This document shows positions 61,195-64,000 of a stretch of 64,000 bases of DNA, piece by piece. The notes below the pieces were generated by a model, which made no database searches, had not been told where the DNA came from, and worked only from the letters and a program-made list of their open reading frames with translations. Source of the stretch: Mucilaginibacter mallensis (GTDB lineage: Bacteria; Bacteroidota; Bacteroidia; Sphingobacteriales; Sphingobacteriaceae); the NCBI RefSeq assembly GCF_900105165.1, contig NZ_LT629740.1, forward strand, positions 186,001 to 250,000, read 5' to 3'. The position numbers and the translations under genes were made by a program. Every line of letters starts with the position of its first letter. Position 1 is the stretch's first letter.

Positions 61195-62574
61195 TTAGCA
61201 AAGCTGATATTCCGGCGTTGAAACCAGCTCAATTACCATTTGTTTAATATCTGTTGCCTGTGTTACTGTATCAATTAGCGTGTTATTCAATTTAGGTGCC
61301 AGCATAAACTGAGCTATTGCCATTTTTGATGTATCCTTTGGTATACTGTTTAAAAACCTGTCCCAATCAGGTTGTGCCTGTACTTTGGTGGCTACAGCCT
61401 GTTGCTGATTGTGCAGTGTGGCAATATAAGCCTCATCTTCCGGATCGGCTTTGCCGGTAAAGTCAATTATACCGCCGTTTAGCAGGGTTGATGGTATTTT
61501 TATGCGATACATGAGTGATGAGCTGTCGATCCAGTTTCTGCCACCCGGCCAGCCTGCAACATTCGGCGGGTAAAACAATACCTGGCCCAAAGCACGCTCA
61601 AATAATAATAAAACCTCGGGCTTTTGGTAGGTGATATAAAATTGCCTGTTTAAGCCTGTTAAAAATTCAACAGGCGATTTTACCAGGTTGCCCGTGTTTT
61701 TATCATCATAAAACCAATCGGCAGTGAAAATGTATTCCAGAAGGGTTTTTATTTCATAATTGGCATTATAAAAAACATCGGCCATAGCGCTAACGTGTGC
61801 CGGATCGGGTGTTTCATTTACCAGGTATTTATAAAGCTTATTGCTGATAAAGTATGCGGTTTCCTTCCTCTCAAGCAGGGTGTTAATAATATCCTCGCCC
61901 TGGAAATTCCCCGTTTTACCCATAAAGGTTTTTTGTCCGTCGTCATGAACAAAGGGGCGCATTTTAAATTCTCCATCCTTGTTAAAGCCCCATCCTGTAA
62001 ATGCCCGTGCCGATTCCTTAACATCATGCTCGGTATAATTGCCCCGGCCAATGGTAAACAGTTCCATCAGCTCACGGGCAAAATTCTCATTAGGGTGCCC
62101 TTTTTGATTTTGCTGATTATTTAAAAACTGTAGCATAGCCGGTGATTTGGATACCTCCATCACCATAGTGCGAAAATTACCCAGGGCATTGCTGCGCTGT
62201 ATATTATTGAGTTGTTGAGCAAATGATGCACGGTTGCTGCGGCAGGCAAAATGGTTATGCCAAAATAGGGTCATCTTTTCCCTTAGCTGAGCATCGGTTT
62301 TGCTCATTTTATCAATCCAGGCCAGGTTAAGATCTTTTTCCTGCTGACGCTGCTCCTGCAAAAATATTTTTTTGGCGCCGATGTCGCCTTTCATCAGCAT
62401 GGTGTAATCGGTGCTATCCTTAATTATATCAATTGAATCGCTATTATCAGACGTTTTAAACAGTTGTTTAACTGTTGCTTTGGCGGTCAGGTGCTCGTCA
62501 TCGCTTACATCCTCAAACCGCATCCCAAATGCTGCCCTTGTAAACAGGTGTTTTATTGGCTTAATGTTATCCAT
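61195..62574 (-). CDS. DUF1800 protein (first of tandem pair)
   Basis: 459 aa, first gene of the DUF1800-DUF1800-DUF1501 unit. Signatures are HLFTRAAFGMRFEDV, LREKMTLFWHNHFACR, ARELMELFTIGRGNYTEHDV and GWPGGRNWIDSSSLMYRI; both paralogues end STPEYQLC. The copies are alignable end to end with few gaps, most similar in the middle and more divergent near the N-terminus and in the 385-430 region. This suggests tandem duplication with divergence or gene conversion. No catalytic function is established. Confidence 0.88.
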   Translation of the reverse strand: MDNIKPIKHLFTRAAFGMRFEDVSDDEHLTAKATVKQLFKTSDNSDSIDIIKDSTDYTMLMKGDIGAKKIFLQEQRQQEKDLNLAWIDKMSKTDAQLREKMTLFWHNHFACRSNRASFAQQLNNIQRSNALGNFRTMVMEVSKSPAMLQFLNNQQNQKGHPNENFARELMELFTIGRGNYTEHDVKESARAFTGWGFNKDGEFKMRPFVHDDGQKTFMGKTGNFQGEDIINTLLERKETAYFISNKLYKYLVNETPDPAHVSAMADVFYNANYEIKTLLEYIFTADWFYDDKNTGNLVKSPVEFLTGLNRQFYITYQKPEVLLLFERALGQVLFYPPNVAGWPGGRNWIDSSSLMYRIKIPSTLLNGGIIDFTGKADPEDEAYIATLHNQQQAVATKVQAQPDWDRFLNSIPKDTSKMAIAQFMLAPKLNNTLIDTVTQATDIKQMVIELVSTPEYQLC

Positions 62575-62643
62575 GCCGCTGTATGACTACGGTATTTGCA
62601 ATTGGTTTAACATGGTGTATTACTAATAGTTATATTTATTTAC

Positions 62644-62675
62644 GACAGGTGATATTTTCTTTAACATATCCTGTC
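62644..62675 (+). promoter_or_regulatory. Palindrome upstream of DUF3857 gene
   Basis: GACAGG-t-GATAT ... CATAT-CCTGTC forms an interrupted inverted repeat in the divergent region between the DUF1800 and DUF3857 genes, 35 bp before the latter's start. Could be an operator or hairpin; no regulator is suggested. Confidence 0.35.
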
Positions 62676-62709
62676 AACTTTATTATATTAGTGCCGATTA
62701 AACCTCACA

Positions 62710-64000
62710 ATGAATAAGATTTTTGCGCTGTTAGCGCTAAGCATATTTACATTGTTTGTTAAGGCGCAAACCCCTAAAGCACCAACACAAACAATATCAA
62801 CAAAAGAAAGCCAGTTAAAGAAGGAAAGCCTGCCGGTAAAGGAAGGCCAGCCATATGGCAAGGTAGATACCGCCGACCTTGAACTCAAAAGCTGTGATTT
62901 TGAAAAGGATGCCAATGCCATGGTGCTTTTTGATAAGGCTGAAGTATCATTTGACCCCTATGGCGAGATCACTTTTATACGCCATAAAAGGATCAAGATA
63001 TTTAATGACAAGGGGAAAGACCAAGCCAATATAAACATACCCTATATTGACGGTATGCACGGTGTTGAGGCTGAGACAATAAATCTTAACGGCAATACTA
63101 TAGAATATATCCCGGTTGATGATAAACTCATTTATAAGGAAAAGATTAACAAATACCACCGGTCGTTGATCCTTACATTCCCAGGCGTAAAGCCCGGGTC
63201 TATTATTGAACTGAAATATAAATGGACAATACGTTCCTTCCTTTTACCGGCATGGGAGTTTCAATCAGAAATTCCAACACGCTACTCGGAACTTGATATT
63301 ACAATAGCTAAAGAAAATCGTATTGCTATAGTCTTTAAGATAAGCCAGGATTTCTCGAAGAAAATTGATGAGGATGTGATTTTTAGAGGCAGAAGAACAG
63401 TACGGGCGCTATCAAATATACATTCATTTAAAGTAGAGCCTTATATGACCCCTATTGAAGACAACTTGCAAAGGGCTCAATTTAAACCCTACAGCTTTCT
63501 TTGGCCAGCAATTAGTAAGGAACTGATATATGATGATGATTTTGGTAAACAACTAAACCAAAAGTTAAACGATGAAAAAGCGATACTAGCAAAGATTGAT
63601 TCCATTAAGAGCGAAAAGCTTAAGGTAGATTCTATTTTTAATATAGTAAAAAACAGGATGGTATGGGATAAAAAAGACCGCTGGTTTACTAATGTAGGGG
63701 TGCAAAAGGCCTGGGATAAAAAGACCGGAAATTCTGCTGAAATTAACCTGATATTATACCATTTACTGGTAAAGGCAGGTATAAAAGCATATCCAATGGT
63801 TGTAAGCACCCCCGATAATGGTATTATTGACCCAGACTATCCTGACCTAGCGCAATTTAATAAGGTGGTGGTTTATATACAGCGGGATAGCACGAAACAT
63901 TATATACTTGATGCTACAGGTAAATATAGCATATATAACCAAATACCTTATGAATTATTGAGCTCATATGGTTTTTTGGTAGCCCCTAAAACAGGTAATA
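62710..64000 (+). CDS. DUF3857 / transglutaminase-like secreted protein, 3' end outside window
   Basis: 430 codons visible, no stop. Signal peptide (MNKIFALLALSIFTLFVKAQ), then a DUF3857 beta domain (about 50-290; VSFDPYGEITFIRHKRIKIF, NGNTIEYIPVDDKLIYKEK) and the start of a transglutaminase-like domain (about 310 onward). The position of the usual catalytic cysteine reads KKTGNSAEINLILYHLLVKAGI, with Ser in place of Cys, so this copy is probably not a transglutaminase; the Asn-Ser form is, as I recall, common in Bacteroidota members. Likely periplasmic. Role unknown. Confidence 0.8.
   Translation, partial: MNKIFALLALSIFTLFVKAQTPKAPTQTISTKESQLKKESLPVKEGQPYGKVDTADLELKSCDFEKDANAMVLFDKAEVSFDPYGEITFIRHKRIKIFNDKGKDQANINIPYIDGMHGVEAETINLNGNTIEYIPVDDKLIYKEKINKYHRSLILTFPGVKPGSIIELKYKWTIRSFLLPAWEFQSEIPTRYSELDITIAKENRIAIVFKISQDFSKKIDEDVIFRGRRTVRALSNIHSFKVEPYMTPIEDNLQRAQFKPYSFLWPAISKELIYDDDFGKQLNQKLNDEKAILAKIDSIKSEKLKVDSIFNIVKNRMVWDKKDRWFTNVGVQKAWDKKTGNSAEINLILYHLLVKAGIKAYPMVVSTPDNGIIDPDYPDLAQFNKVVVYIQRDSTKHYILDATGKYSIYNQIPYELLSSYGFLVAPKTGN

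Noticed and set aside
1..64000. CRISPR arrays, tRNA or rRNA genes
   Set aside because: No regularly spaced direct repeats of CRISPR type and no tRNA-like or rRNA-like sequences were noticed by eye; a tRNAscan or Infernal run would settle it.

Overview
The window looks like chromosomal DNA of a Bacteroidota member, most likely family Sphingobacteriaceae (Mucilaginibacter or Pedobacter-like). The reasons are the gene families (DUF4270, DUF6515, DUF3857, DUF1501/DUF1800, WG repeats, TonB receptor with carboxypeptidase-regulatory N-terminus, class II NrdJ), the Bacteroidota-type -7 boxes (TAnnTTTG) at several genes, and intergenic DNA rich in palindromic repeats. The genus is inference. I saw no rRNA, tRNA, CRISPR array, prophage or conventional IS element.

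Layout. 1-6.5 kb: end of a dipeptide epimerase gene, an SPFH/prohibitin protein, a small membrane protein, a rhodanese, a DUF4407 protein, an M61 peptidase and a NadR-like kinase. 6.5-9.4 kb: repeat-rich gap, then an ECF sigma / anti-sigma / secreted beta-repeat protein operon with overlapping genes. 9.4-20.6 kb: RlmI-like methyltransferase, a REP-associated tyrosine transposase (RAYT) between two five-hairpin arrays, nrdJ, a lipoprotein, a third solo five-hairpin array, aconitase, a second lipoprotein, panD and panC. 20.8-26.7 kb: a truncated starch-synthase-like protein, a DUF4270 lipoprotein, glmS, a Crp/Fnr regulator and an MDR oxidoreductase. 26.9-33.3 kb: divergent catalase/oxyR, then a TonB siderophore receptor plus PepSY membrane protein. 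33.4-40.9 kb: PIG-L deacetylase and a TetR/TolC/HlyD/DHA2 efflux operon. 41.1-45 kb: an AhpC/AhpD-like peroxide pair, a WG-repeat protein and a DUF2306 membrane protein. 45.2-56.2 kb: Na+/solute symporter and a near-complete pentose phosphate operon on the minus strand (ROK glucokinase-like, tkt, rpiA, tal, HAD phosphatase, gnd, zwf, pgl). 56.4-64 kb: a small conserved protein, a DUF6515 protein, DUF1501 with two tandem DUF1800 paralogues, and the start of a DUF3857 protein that runs off the window.

How the parts relate. Catalase/OxyR and the peroxiredoxin pair appear to form one peroxide regulon: both control regions carry an ATAG-N7-CTAT palindrome next to or inside the promoter. The pentose phosphate operon makes NADPH, which would support that defence, and pentose phosphates. 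NrdJ then reduces ribonucleotides.

The most unusual content is intergenic. (1) Three arrays share an ordered series of five hairpins, each with a three-base loop. Two flank a RAYT gene and one stands alone, and the middle hairpin changes sequence while keeping its pairing. (2) Five loci carry palindromes built from tandem short words, several abutting or supplying stop codons. (3) An 81-bp structured element lies after the NadR-like gene.
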